Origin: Lachnospiraceae bacterium UBA3866
Lineage (GTDB): Bacteria; Bacillota; Clostridia; Lachnospirales; Lachnospiraceae
Direction of reading: 5' to 3'
NCBI GenBank assembly: GCA_002392345.1
Contig: DGGU01000031.1
Coordinates: 24,386 to 88,385, forward strand
Length of the DNA stretch: 64,000 nucleotides
Shown: positions 16,392 through 25,511 of the stretch, in pieces
Position numbering within the stretch: the first letter of the stretch is position 1
Layout of the letters: each line of letters begins with the position of its first letter
Program-made: the position numbers and the translations under genes
The notes under the pieces: model-generated
Told to the model about the DNA's origin: nothing
What the model saw: the letters and a program-made list of their open reading frames with translations, nothing else
Databases searched by the model: none

Positions 16392-18836
16392 CTATGACTT
16401 TACTTTGGTTATACTGGTTACTTTCGTGCCTTCCTCATTCTTCATAATGCGAACGCCTGTAGCTGCTCTTCCCATAAGCCTTATTCCTTTTACTGAAGTT
16501 CTCACCACAAGACCCTTCTCGTTAATTATCATAAGATCTTCATCGCCATTTACAAGCTCTGCTCCGACAAGGTTTCCAGTCTTATCACTCGGCTTATAAC
16601 ATATCATTCCTTTACCGCCACGACCTTTAGTAGAAAACTCTGCTGCTTCCGTTCTCTTTCCTATACCTTTCTCTGCTACTAGAAGTAACTCTTTTCCTTC
16701 GCTTGATACTAGCATCGAGATTAACTCGTCGCCTTCTTTTATCCTTATGCCTCTTATACCTGCTGCAGCTCTTCCCATATCTCGAAGCTTTGATTCATTA
16801 AATCTCATACACATACCCTTTTTCGTAATAAGGAATATGTCATCGTTGCCTCTTATAATCTTTGCTGCTATAAGCATATCGCCGTCTTTAATGTTTAAAG
16901 CTTTTATACCATTTTGACGAACGTTTTCGAATTCTGATAATTTTATCTTCTTGATAAGGCCTTTCTTTGTTGCAAAAAGAAGATATTTGTCATCGTCCCA
17001 GGTTTTATTGTCTATGCCTGCTGTGATAAACTCTCCTTCTTTGAGTCTAAGCATGTTGACTATGGCTGTGCCTCTTGCTTGTCTACTTCCTTCTGGCACT
17101 TCATAACCTTTTATCTGATACATACGACCAAAATTGGTTATAAACATAAGGTTAGAGTGTTTCGTTGTCATGAATACTTCTTGAACAAAATCTTTTTCGA
17201 TTGTTGTCATTCCTTTCACACCAACGCCACCGCGACTTTGCTTTCTAAATGTATCTGGATCCATGCTCTTTATATATCCAAGATGTGACATGGTAATAAT
17301 TATGTTGCTTTCTTGTATTAGTTCTTCTGCTTTAAAATCTTTATCTTCTTTTTCTTCTACTATCTTTGTCGTTCTTTCGTCATGCTCTTTCTTCTCCATC
17401 TCAAGAAGCTCGTCTTTGATGACTGAAAGGAGCTTTTTGTTATCGCCCAATATGTTCTTATAATAAGCAATCTTCTCTTTTAGATCTTTTAATTCTAATT
17501 TTAATTTTACTGATTCAAGATTGGTGAGAGCACGAAGTCTCATGTCAACTATGCTGCTTGCCTGTTTCTCAGTAAATGCAAATTTGCTTACGAGATTAAC
17601 TTTGGCTTCTTCTGCATCTGTCGATTCTTTAATCGTCTTTATAACTTCATCTATTATGTCTATTGCCTTGATGAGACCTTCTACTATGTGGGCTCTATCC
17701 TCTGCTCTCTTTAAATCAAACTTAGTTCTTCTTGTTACAACTATCTCTTGGTGGCTAAGAAATTCATTAAGCATCTCTAATATATTAAGAGTCTTTGGTT
17801 CGCCACCGACAATACAAAGCATAATAACAGAAAAACTAGATTGAAGTTCTGTCATCTTATATAGCTGATTCAAAATAATATTGGCTGATGCATCTTTTCT
17901 TAAAGATATCTCTATCTTGTCAGTTGTCTTCTTTCCATAGACATCAAGTATATGTGTTATACCTTCTATCTTTTTATCTTTAACAAGAAGAGCTATCTTC
18001 TCTATAAGTTCTGACCTATGGACAAGATAAGGCAGGTCGTGGACTACTATCTTTTGTTTTCCTTTATCATCTGTCACGATCTCACAGTTGGCTCTTATCT
18101 TAACCTTGCCTCTTCCTGTTGTGAGATAATCTCTTATACCTTTTCTTCCAAGTATAAGCGCTCCTGTAGGAAAATCTGGACCCTGTATAATATTAAGTAT
18201 CTCTTCTATATCGGTTTCTTTATCTTCGATCTTATCATCTATGATTTTAACGACAGCGTTTATAACCTCAGAGAAATTGTGCGGAGGTATATTGGTTGCC
18301 ATACCAACTGCTATACCAGTGGTGCCATTTATGAGAAGGTTAGGAAATCTTGCAGGTAAAACAACTGGCTCTTCATATTCGTTAGAAAAATTAGGTACAA
18401 AATCTACTTCATCTTTGTTTATACCATCAAGCATAAATGCAGCCATCTTAGACATCTTAGCCTCAGTATAACGCATAGCTGCTGGACTATCACCATCTTC
18501 AGAACCAAAGTTTCCTTGTTTATCTATAAGAACCTTTCTATAGTTCCAAGGTTGTCCCATACCAACAAGTGCACCGTATATTGATGAGTCGCCATGTGGG
18601 TGATATTTACCCATTGTCTCTCCGACTATAGTTGCACATTTTTTTGTCTTCTTATCTGGGGTAACTCCAAGAGCATGGAGAGCATAAAGGATACGACGCT
18701 GAACTGGCTTAAGCCCATCTCTCACATCTGGAAGTGCACGACTAACAATAACAGACATAGAATAGTCAAGATAACTATTCTCCATCGTCTTCTTCAGATC
18801 TACTTCTTTAATTTTATCAAATACATTTGGTTCCAT
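16392..18836 (-). CDS. gyrA: DNA gyrase subunit A
   Basis: Breakage-reunion subunit of the type II topoisomerase that introduces negative supercoils. From the ATG at 18836 it is 814 aa. The catalytic tyrosine is in AAMRYTEAKM (Tyr123), and beta-pinwheel repeats fill residues of about 500-810. In the quinolone region HPHGDSSIYGAL, the position of E. coli Asp87 is Gly88, while Ser84 is retained. The GyrA-box region reads QSRGGVGVKGM, a variant of QRRGGKG. The start directly follows the gyrB stop; MYNMEPN overlapping that stop is an alternative. No SD is visible. Confidence 0.93.
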   Translation of the reverse strand: MEPNVFDKIKEVDLKKTMENSYLDYSMSVIVSRALPDVRDGLKPVQRRILYALHALGVTPDKKTKKCATIVGETMGKYHPHGDSSIYGALVGMGQPWNYRKVLIDKQGNFGSEDGDSPAAMRYTEAKMSKMAAFMLDGINKDEVDFVPNFSNEYEEPVVLPARFPNLLINGTTGIAVGMATNIPPHNFSEVINAVVKIIDDKIEDKETDIEEILNIIQGPDFPTGALILGRKGIRDYLTTGRGKVKIRANCEIVTDDKGKQKIVVHDLPYLVHRSELIEKIALLVKDKKIEGITHILDVYGKKTTDKIEISLRKDASANIILNQLYKMTELQSSFSVIMLCIVGGEPKTLNILEMLNEFLSHQEIVVTRRTKFDLKRAEDRAHIVEGLIKAIDIIDEVIKTIKESTDAEEAKVNLVSKFAFTEKQASSIVDMRLRALTNLESVKLKLELKDLKEKIAYYKNILGDNKKLLSVIKDELLEMEKKEHDERTTKIVEEKEDKDFKAEELIQESNIIITMSHLGYIKSMDPDTFRKQSRGGVGVKGMTTIEKDFVQEVFMTTKHSNLMFITNFGRMYQIKGYEVPEGSRQARGTAIVNMLRLKEGEFITAGIDNKTWDDDKYLLFATKKGLIKKIKLSEFENVRQNGIKALNIKDGDMLIAAKIIRGNDDIFLITKKGMCMRFNESKLRDMGRAAAGIRGIRIKEGDELISMLVSSEGKELLLVAEKGIGKRTEAAEFSTKGRGGKGMICYKPSDKTGNLVGAELVNGDEDLMIINEKGLVVRTSVKGIRLMGRAATGVRIMKNEEGTKVTSITKVKS

Positions 18837-18837
18837 A

Positions 18838-20769
18838 TTATACATCAAGGTTTTGAACATATTTTGCGTTTTCTTCTATGAAGACTCTACGAGGTTCTAC
18901 TTCATCGCCCATAAGAGTTGTAAATGTAAGGTCAAGTTCTGATGCTGCATCATCATTCATGTTAACACGAAGAAGAACTCTTGTCTCTGGATCCATGGTT
19001 GTCTCGGCAAGTTCTTCTGTGTCCATCTCACCAAGACCTTTATATCTTGATACATCACAGTCTTCACCAAGTTCTTTAACTCTCTCATCCTTTTCTGCAT
19101 CTGAATAAGCATAAAAGAACTTCTTTCCTTTTGAAACTTTAAAAAGAGGGGGTTGGGCTAGATATACATGTCCTTCTTTTATAAGTCCTGGTAAAAATCT
19201 ATATAAGAATGTAAGCATAAGTGTAGAAATATGTGCTCCGTCTACATCGGCATCTGTCATGATTATAATTTTGTCATAACGAAGTTTGCTTATATCAAAT
19301 TCATCTTTTATACCTGTGCCAAAAGCTGTAATCATGCCTGTGATTTCTGCGTTTTCATACATTTTTTGTTCATTTGCCTTTTCAACATTGAGTATCTTTC
19401 CTCGAAGAGGCATAACTGCCTGATATCTACTATCACGACCATCTTTCGCTGGTCCAAGGGCAGAATCTCCCTCTACTATAAATATCTCACAAAGTTTTGC
19501 GTCTCTTTCGCTACAATCAACGAGTTTTCCAGGAAGACCTCCGCCTTCAAGAGCAGTCTTTCTTCTTGTAAGATCTCTTGCCTTTCTTGCTGCATCACGC
19601 GCTTTACGAGCTAGGATTGATTTCTCACATATTACTTTTCCTATAGCAGGATTTTGCTCTAAGAAATATTTAAAATTATCACCAAGAATGCTTTGAACTG
19701 CAAATTGGGCTGCTGGCGTTCCTAATTTCTGTTTTGTCTGGCCTTCAAATTCTGGGTCTTCAACCTTGATAGAAATTATTGCTGTAAGACCTTCTCTTAT
19801 ATCTTCTCCCGAGAGATTCTCTTCACTTTCTTTAAGATATTTCTGCTCTCTTGCATAATCATTAATTGCTTTTGTTAGAGAATTTTTGAAGCCTGTAAGA
19901 TGAGTTCCGCCTTCAGGGGTGTTGATGTTGTTGACAAATGTATATATAGCTTCTTGATACTCTACATTATGTTGAAGAGCTACTTCTACAAGTATGTTGT
20001 CTTTAGTTCCTTCACAGTAAAATACTTTGTCGTATATTGGCTTCTTGCTTTTGTTTATAAACTCAACGAATTCTTTTATACCACCACTGTAACAAAAAGT
20101 CTGATCTTTTTCTTTTCCTTCTCTTTTATCGGTTAAGGTTATCTTAAGTCCTTTGGTAAGAAAAGCTGTCTCTCTTAATCTTGTCTTTAATGTGTCATAA
20201 TTAAAAACTAATGTTTCAAAAATTGTATCATCAGGTACAAAATGAACTTCTGTACCATGATCATTCTCTGCGCAAGTTCCTATAACTTCAACTTTTGTTG
20301 TCGGTACACCTTTTTCATAACTCTGCGAATAGATTTTACCGTCTCTATATACTTTGACAACGAGATTTTTTGATAACGCGTTGACAACAGATGCTCCTAC
20401 ACCGTGAAGACCACCAGAAACTTTATATCCACCACCGCCAAACTTTCCTCCTGCGTGGAGGACAGTAAATACTATCTCAAGGGCAGACTTTCCCTTTCCC
20501 TCTTTTTCATCTACTGGTATACCCCTACCATTATCGCGAACAGTAATTGAATTGTTACTTTCTATAGTTACATTTATCTCATTACAAAAACCGGCAAGAG
20601 CTTCGTCTACTGAGTTATCTACTATCTCATATACGATATGGTGTAGACCTCGCTCTCCCGTTGATCCTATGTACATTCCTGGGCGAACTCTAACTGGTTC
20701 AAGACCTTCTAGGACTTGAATCTGTTCGGCGCCATATTTTTGATTTTTTAAATTATCCATATCTTTCAT
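18838..20769 (-). CDS. gyrB: DNA gyrase subunit B
   Basis: ATPase subunit of gyrase, 643 aa. The GHKL fold is marked by YEIVDNSVDEALAG, VRDNGRGIPV and GGLHGVGASVVNAL. The TOPRIM region carries EGDSALGPAKDGRD (more often EGDSAGGSAKQGRD), PLRGKILNVEKA and TDADVDGAHI with the metal-binding aspartates. The C-terminal YKGLGEMD segment is present. The start overlaps the recF end by 17 nt; MDNLKNQK, three codons later, is an equally good start since neither has a clear ribosome site. Confidence 0.95.
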   Translation of the reverse strand: MKDMDNLKNQKYGAEQIQVLEGLEPVRVRPGMYIGSTGERGLHHIVYEIVDNSVDEALAGFCNEINVTIESNNSITVRDNGRGIPVDEKEGKGKSALEIVFTVLHAGGKFGGGGYKVSGGLHGVGASVVNALSKNLVVKVYRDGKIYSQSYEKGVPTTKVEVIGTCAENDHGTEVHFVPDDTIFETLVFNYDTLKTRLRETAFLTKGLKITLTDKREGKEKDQTFCYSGGIKEFVEFINKSKKPIYDKVFYCEGTKDNILVEVALQHNVEYQEAIYTFVNNINTPEGGTHLTGFKNSLTKAINDYAREQKYLKESEENLSGEDIREGLTAIISIKVEDPEFEGQTKQKLGTPAAQFAVQSILGDNFKYFLEQNPAIGKVICEKSILARKARDAARKARDLTRRKTALEGGGLPGKLVDCSERDAKLCEIFIVEGDSALGPAKDGRDSRYQAVMPLRGKILNVEKANEQKMYENAEITGMITAFGTGIKDEFDISKLRYDKIIIMTDADVDGAHISTLMLTFLYRFLPGLIKEGHVYLAQPPLFKVSKGKKFFYAYSDAEKDERVKELGEDCDVSRYKGLGEMDTEELAETTMDPETRVLLRVNMNDDAASELDLTFTTLMGDEVEPRRVFIEENAKYVQNLDV

Positions 20770-21886
20770 TCGGGGTTTGTGATATCACTTCGTTGTTACT
20801 AACTTTAAATATTTTATTGGGTTTTAATAGATCATATATATTTCGTTTCATTCCTGTGCAAGTTATTATTGTCTGTATGCCATCTAGATTTTCAATAAGT
20901 TCTTTTTGTCTTTTTTCGTCGAGCTCTGAAAAAACATCATCAAGAAGTAAAACAGGTGTGTTGCCTTTTTTTTCTTTCATAATAAGTAGTTCTGCAAGTT
21001 TTAGACTAATAGCCGCTGTCTTCTTCTGACCTTGAGAGCCAAATTGTCTTAAGTCCAAATTATCTATTATAAAGCTTATATCATCGCGGTGAGGACCGAT
21101 TGTGGTGTAGCCTTGTTTTATGTCTTGTTCTTTTGTTTCTTTTAGCTTTTCTTTGTAAGTTTTTTCAATTTCAGAAGAAAAAACATCGTTTTCATAGTTT
21201 AATATTAACTCTTCTTTTTCACCGGAAATTTTATAATATATATCTTTTATCTTTTTTGCTATATCTTCTATATTTTCTTTTCTTTTTAATATAACCTCTG
21301 TACCATATCTTATAAGTTGATCATCGTATGAGTCGAGAAGAGTTATCAGATCATTTTTATTATTTCCTGAAGCGCTATATATATCTTTTAAGACAGCATT
21401 TCGCTGGTTAAGAACCTTATTATAGTTTGAAATGCTTATTACATACTGTCTATCTATCTGGTAAAGCTCCATATCTATAAATTTTCTTCTTGTTGCTGGA
21501 CCTTCTTTTATAATATTTAGATCCTCCGGTGAAAAAATAACTGCGTAAAATGTCCCAAGGAAATCTGAAAGTTTTTCTTTCTTTATACCATTAAGAGCAA
21601 TACCTTTTTTACTTTCTTTATTTAACTGAATGTCTATGACTTGCTTTTTTTCTTCTTTTTCATTAAAAATCATCTTTATGTGTGCTTCTTCTTCGTTGAA
21701 GTTAATTATGTCTTTTTCTTTGCTTCCTCTATGAGATCTAGAAGTGGCACACAAAAAAATTGATTCTAGAAGATTAGTCTTTCCTTCAGCATTATTGCCA
21801 TATATTATATTGATACTTGGATCAAAATATATAGATATTTCTTTATAGTTTCTATAATTTTTTAATCTAAGATTTTCTATATACAT
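20753..21886 (-). CDS. recF: DNA replication and repair protein RecF
   Basis: SMC-like ATPase that helps load RecA at gaps. The 377-aa length is normal. LRLKNYRNY near the start, Walker A GNNAEGKTNLLE (residues of about 30-41), the signature region LRQFGSQGQKKTAAISLKLAE and Walker B VLLLDDVFSELD are visible. Its ATG comes one base after the dnaN stop. The small S4-domain gene (yaaA/rlbA) often found between dnaN and recF is missing. Confidence 0.95.
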   Translation of the reverse strand: MYIENLRLKNYRNYKEISIYFDPSINIIYGNNAEGKTNLLESIFLCATSRSHRGSKEKDIINFNEEEAHIKMIFNEKEEKKQVIDIQLNKESKKGIALNGIKKEKLSDFLGTFYAVIFSPEDLNIIKEGPATRRKFIDMELYQIDRQYVISISNYNKVLNQRNAVLKDIYSASGNNKNDLITLLDSYDDQLIRYGTEVILKRKENIEDIAKKIKDIYYKISGEKEELILNYENDVFSSEIEKTYKEKLKETKEQDIKQGYTTIGPHRDDISFIIDNLDLRQFGSQGQKKTAAISLKLAELLIMKEKKGNTPVLLLDDVFSELDEKRQKELIENLDGIQTIITCTGMKRNIYDLLKPNKIFKVSNNEVISQTPNERYG

Positions 21887-21887
21887 T

Positions 21888-22994
21888 TTATATTTTTACT
21901 GGTGTAAGTAGATAAGTATATGTTTCTTGTTTATCTTTTATAATAACTGGTTGTTTTGAACCTGCAAAATAAAGATATATCTTTTCATCTTCTATAACAT
22001 TTAATATCTTTATAAGATTTTTAACATTAAAAGCAATCATAAGGTCTTTACCTGATTTTTTAATATCTATCTCTTCATGAGAATCACCAGATAAAGAATT
22101 TAAATTAATGTCCATCTTTTCTTCTTTTATATCAAAAATTATTGGTTTATTATCATTATCTCTAAGAACTGGTATAGATCTTCTTAGACAATCTGTAAAA
22201 TTACTTCTGTCTATCTCTATTTTTGTAGAATATTCCATGTTAAAAATTCTATCTGTATCTATATATTTATTTGGTATGATAAGTGAAATAAAAAAAGTAT
22301 TATTAAATTCAAATGCTACATGTTTTTCACTTATATAAACAATAACATCTTTATTTACTTCTCCTTTTATAAGTTTATTTAATTCTTCAAGTGCTGATCC
22401 TGGTATATTTACTTCATATGTATTATTATTATTAATTTTTTCATTTACAATAGATATAATATAACCATCCATTGATTTAACTTTAATATTTTCTTTATTA
22501 ATATTAAAATTAATTCCTTTTAAAACAATATTTCCTGATTCTAAATTTTTATCATATGAAAAGATGGTTTTTTCTATTACTTTTTTTAATTTTAATTCAT
22601 TTATTATTATTTTATTTTCTTTATTAACTGATAATATATTAGGGTATGTGGTCTCATCTTTACTTTGTATAGTCTTTTTTGATTCACCACAAACTATAAT
22701 ACATTCTCTTTTTTCTGTTACTTCTAATTCTATATAAGATCCTTCTGGCATAGTTCTTATAATATCTATAAGATAATTACTATCTATGGCAGCTTTACCT
22801 TTTTCTTTTATCTCTCCTTCTGTCTCTCTTTTTATAGTTATCTCTTTTCCATCTTGTGCTGTAAGAGTTATCTTATTTTTAGTTGCATCAATTAATACAC
22901 AGTCTAAAATCTGGTATATATTTCCTCTTTTTACTGCTCTATTAACAACCTGCAATGAATCTAAAAAATCTTCTTTTTTAAACTCTATTTTCAT
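21888..22994 (-). CDS. dnaN: DNA polymerase III beta sliding clamp
   Basis: Processivity clamp, 368 aa, normal length. It begins MKIEFKKEDFLDSLQVVNRAV and ends in YLLTPVKI, the family's C-terminal pattern, with three repeated clamp domains between. The sequence is highly AT-biased, rich in Ile, Asn and Lys. AAGGAG lies 9 nt before the ATG. It follows dnaA with a 140-bp AT-rich gap and runs straight into recF. Confidence 0.96.
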   Translation of the reverse strand: MKIEFKKEDFLDSLQVVNRAVKRGNIYQILDCVLIDATKNKITLTAQDGKEITIKRETEGEIKEKGKAAIDSNYLIDIIRTMPEGSYIELEVTEKRECIIVCGESKKTIQSKDETTYPNILSVNKENKIIINELKLKKVIEKTIFSYDKNLESGNIVLKGINFNINKENIKVKSMDGYIISIVNEKINNNNTYEVNIPGSALEELNKLIKGEVNKDVIVYISEKHVAFEFNNTFFISLIIPNKYIDTDRIFNMEYSTKIEIDRSNFTDCLRRSIPVLRDNDNKPIIFDIKEEKMDINLNSLSGDSHEEIDIKKSGKDLMIAFNVKNLIKILNVIEDEKIYLYFAGSKQPVIIKDKQETYTYLLTPVKI

Positions 22995-23134
22995 AGTAAG
23001 GTCTCCTTTTATTATTATATATATATATTTATTTATTATTATTAAGGCTGTTTAAATGTTGAAAAGTTATAAAATTAGCAAAAAATAAAGGTTTTTATGT
23101 TTTAAAAAATGTTAATAATAAAAATAATAAGATA
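22995..23134 (-). other. AT-rich dnaA-dnaN intergenic region
   Basis: The 140-bp gap is almost pure A/T apart from the dnaN ribosome site and one DnaA-box-like 9-mer, TGTTGAAAA (23058-23066; TTTTCAACA on the minus strand). It could contribute an unwinding element to a bipartite origin, but no box cluster is present here. Confidence 0.3.
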
Positions 23135-24493
23135 TTATATTAACAATTTATCTTTAATATTTTTTATATTTTCCGAAAGTTCTTTTTCATTCATTCTTTC
23201 TTCTATCTTTTTACAAGAATTTATAATAGTACTATGATCTCTATTAAAAAACTCTCCAATTTTTGCTTGAGTAATATCTTTTATAAGATTTCTACATAAA
23301 TATATAGATATATCTCTTGCATATACAAATTCTCTATTTCTCTTTACTCCACAGACATCAAGTATATTAACTCCAAAATATTCACAAACAACTCTTGTTA
23401 TACGTTCAGGAGTTAGTTTTTTATCTTCTTTATTTTTAATATCTGAGAGTCTTTCTTTAGCTAAATCTAAATCGACAGTTTTCTTTATAAGTTTAGAATA
23501 AAGAATAATGTTTTTAAGAGATGATTCTAGTTCTCTTATATTTGATTGGACATTTTTAGCTATATATTTTATAACTTCGTTATCTACTGGATATTCTGGG
23601 TGAAGATTTTGTTCTTTTTTTCTAAGGATGGCAATTCTTGTCTCATAATCAGGAAGATATAATTCACAAGTTGTCCCCCAAGAAAACCTTGATTTTAACC
23701 TATCTTCCATGTCATCACCCATCTCTTTAATAGATTTATCGGAAGTTAATACTATTTGTTTTTTATTTTCATGAAGAACGTTGAAAGTATTAAAAAATTC
23801 CTCTTGTGTTTTTTCTTTTCCTGCAAGTATATGTATATCATCAATAATTAAGATATCAACATTCCTATATTTATTTTTAAATGCAGAAACAGTATTATTG
23901 GTAATGCTATCAACAAATTCTTGTGCATAGCGTTCACAACTTGTGAATATTATGTTTAAAGAAGGATCTTTTCTAAGAGCGCTATTGGCTATCGCTTGAG
24001 CTAAGTGAGTCTTGCCAAGACCTGTTTTACCATATAAGAAAAGTGGATTAAAATTTTCTCCAGGATTTTCAGCAACAGCAATACAAGTAGCAAAGGCAAT
24101 AGAATTAGATGCTCCTTGCACAAAATTTTCAAAAGAATTGAGGGGTTCGTTGATACCTGCTGATTTAAGCAAAGAATCAAAATCAGAAGTCTCTTCTTTT
24201 ATCTTTTTTAAAGAAGAGTTTTTAGATTTGAAGACTATCTCAAGATCTTCTGTAGATATACCTGTGGCGTGTGATACTGTTATCCTTAACTGAGAAAGGA
24301 CTCTATTCTGAAGGAAACTTATATATCCGTCCTCTGGAACTTCTATATAAAGGGTGTTTTTTTCTAGTTTTATAGGCTTTAAGACATCTTTTATAAAAGC
24401 TTCATATACATGGTCACTTATCTCAAAATCTTCTTTCATCTGAAGGAGCAAATCTGACCAATCATGATTAAGTTTTTCAAAAGACTTAGACAT
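23135..24493 (-). CDS. dnaA: chromosomal replication initiator DnaA
   Basis: AAA+ initiator that binds DnaA boxes and opens the origin. It is 452 aa from the ATG at 24493 (MSKSFEKLN). Domain I is residues 1-85. The AAA+ domain has Walker A GKTGLGKTH and Walker B ILIIDDIHIL. The C-terminal DNA-binding helix-turn-helix has the signature FNRDHSTIINSCKKI. An in-frame ATG 9 nt upstream is unlikely because the promoter predicts a transcript start near 24498, after it. The remaining leader is about 5 nt with no SD. Confidence 0.96.
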   Translation of the reverse strand: MSKSFEKLNHDWSDLLLQMKEDFEISDHVYEAFIKDVLKPIKLEKNTLYIEVPEDGYISFLQNRVLSQLRITVSHATGISTEDLEIVFKSKNSSLKKIKEETSDFDSLLKSAGINEPLNSFENFVQGASNSIAFATCIAVAENPGENFNPLFLYGKTGLGKTHLAQAIANSALRKDPSLNIIFTSCERYAQEFVDSITNNTVSAFKNKYRNVDILIIDDIHILAGKEKTQEEFFNTFNVLHENKKQIVLTSDKSIKEMGDDMEDRLKSRFSWGTTCELYLPDYETRIAILRKKEQNLHPEYPVDNEVIKYIAKNVQSNIRELESSLKNIILYSKLIKKTVDLDLAKERLSDIKNKEDKKLTPERITRVVCEYFGVNILDVCGVKRNREFVYARDISIYLCRNLIKDITQAKIGEFFNRDHSTIINSCKKIEERMNEKELSENIKNIKDKLLI

Positions 24494-24504
24494 AATATGC
24501 ATAT

Positions 24505-24533
24505 ATTATACATCAATAGGTTGTGATTATCAA
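24505..24533 (-). promoter_or_regulatory. dnaA promoter
   Basis: Minus strand -35 TTGATA (24528-24533), 17-bp spacer, -10 TATAAT (24505-24510). The start is predicted near 24498, 5 nt before the ATG. The -35 abuts a DnaA-box-like sequence at 24534-24542, so autoregulation by DnaA is likely. Confidence 0.8.
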
Positions 24534-24646
24534 GGTGGAAAACTCAAAAAAGCGGTGGAAAATGCACAAAAAAACAACAAAATTAATAGTACATAATTAT
24601 AGAAGAAAATATAAAAATACCAAGAGTTATTAACAAGTTATCAACA
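24534..24646. other. replication origin (oriC) candidate with DnaA boxes
   Basis: The dnaA-rpmH intergenic region carries four box-like 9-mers: TTTTCCACC on the minus strand twice (24534-24542 and 24554-24562), and on the plus strand TTATTAACA (24627-24635) and TTATCAACA (24638-24646), compared with consensus TTATNCACA. They flank an A/T-only stretch suited to unwinding. The genes on either side are transcribed away from it. No computed skew is available here to confirm. Confidence 0.7.
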
Positions 24647-24677
24647 ACAAAAACCCCGTAAACAACAGTTTTTTTTA

Positions 24678-24706
24678 TTGACAAAAAACTCAAAAAAGAC
24701 TATACT
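24678..24706 (+). promoter_or_regulatory. rpmH promoter
   Basis: -35 TTGACA (24678-24683), 17-bp spacer, -10 TATACT (24701-24706). The predicted start is about 24713, with AAAGGAGG before the rpmH ATG at 24746. Confidence 0.85.
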
Positions 24707-24745
24707 TTTTATGTTTTACTATCATATAGAAAGGAGGAAAAATAC

Positions 24746-24883
24746 ATGGCAAAAATGACTTTACAGCCAAAAAAGAGACAAAGATTGAAAGTACACGGTT
24801 TTAGATCTAGAATGAGCACCGCAAATGGAAGAAAGGTACTCTCTGCTAGACGAGCTAAAGGAAGAAAGCAATTAACGGTATAG
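24746..24883 (+). CDS. rpmH: 50S ribosomal protein L34
   Basis: Very basic 45-aa ribosomal protein. [20 protein letters not shown] and the later [20 protein letters not shown] are the near-invariant L34 pattern. AAAGGAGG lies 8 nt before the ATG, and a consensus promoter lies just upstream. An intrinsic terminator follows 8 bp after the stop. Confidence 0.97.
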   Translation: MAKMTLQPKKRQRLKVHGFRSRMSTANGRKVLSARRAKGRKQLTV

Positions 24884-24891
24884 TTTTAATC

Positions 24892-24921
24892 TTGGTCGAG
24901 AAAACGACCAATTTTTGTTTT
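24892..24921 (+). terminator. intrinsic terminator between rpmH and rnpA
   Basis: Stem TTGGTCG (24892-24898) and CGACCAA (24905-24911) with a 6-nt loop, then TTTTTGTTTT (24912-24921). The T-tract ends two bases before the rnpA ATG at 24923. Partial read-through would give much less rnpA than rpmH mRNA. Confidence 0.8.
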
Positions 24922-24922
24922 G

Positions 24923-25264
24923 ATGAAAGATACGATTAAAAAAGCTAGTGATTTTAAAAATATATATACAAATGGAAAATCACAGGCAAGTAAAAATTTG
25001 GTTTTATATGTATTGAAAAGTAGTGCTATGGAAAGAAACCGATATGGGATTTCTGTATCACACAAAGTTGGAAACTCTGTCGTAAGACACACTCTAATAA
25101 GAAGAATTAGAGAAATCTATAGAAAGAATGTTGATAAGATAAAAGATGGATATGATTTGATAATTGTACTTAGAGTGGGTAGCGACAAGACAGAATTTAT
25201 TAAATTAAACGAAGAATTTTTACAATTATGTAAGAGACAGGATATTTTAGAGAAAGAGGATTAA
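24923..25264 (+). CDS. rnpA: ribonuclease P protein component
   Basis: Protein subunit of RNase P that trims the 5' ends of tRNAs. It is 113 aa, very basic. [18 protein letters not shown] and [10 protein letters not shown] are the RNA-binding RNR region of the family. The ATG at 24923 has no ribosome site; the bases before it are the T-tract of the rpmH terminator. A TTG three bases upstream is possible but no better. It is followed 1 nt later by yidD. Confidence 0.93.
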   Translation: MKDTIKKASDFKNIYTNGKSQASKNLVLYVLKSSAMERNRYGISVSHKVGNSVVRHTLIRRIREIYRKNVDKIKDGYDLIIVLRVGSDKTEFIKLNEEFLQLCKRQDILEKED

Positions 25265-25265
25265 A

Positions 25266-25484
25266 TTGATCAAAAATTTTTTAATTTTTTTAATTAAAAA
25301 ATATCAGAAATATATTTCTCCAACATTATCTCTTTTTGGTAGATGTGCATATACCCCATCATGCTCTAACTATACTATGGAAGCAATTAGTAGGTATGGT
25401 GCACTAAAAGGAGGTGCTATGGGATTATGGAGAATAATAAGATGTAATCCTTTCTCTAAAGGCGGATATGATCCAGTTCCGTAA
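25266..25484 (+). CDS. yidD: membrane protein insertion efficiency factor YidD
   Basis: Small 72-aa protein found between rnpA and yidC in most bacteria; it assists membrane insertion. [25 protein letters not shown], with the conserved cysteines, and [18 protein letters not shown] at the C-terminus are family hallmarks. The start is TTG at 25266, preceded by AGAGGA in the end of rnpA, whose stop lies one base upstream. Confidence 0.94.
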   Translation: MIKNFLIFLIKKYQKYISPTLSLFGRCAYTPSCSNYTMEAISRYGALKGGAMGLWRIIRCNPFSKGGYDPVP

Positions 25485-25511
25485 GGACAAAGCCTAAAGG
25501 AGGAAAGATAG

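Noticed and set aside
22995..23134. Primary origin in the dnaA-dnaN gap
   Set aside because: It has only one weak DnaA-box-like 9-mer, while the dnaA-rpmH region has four. It may at most be a secondary part.
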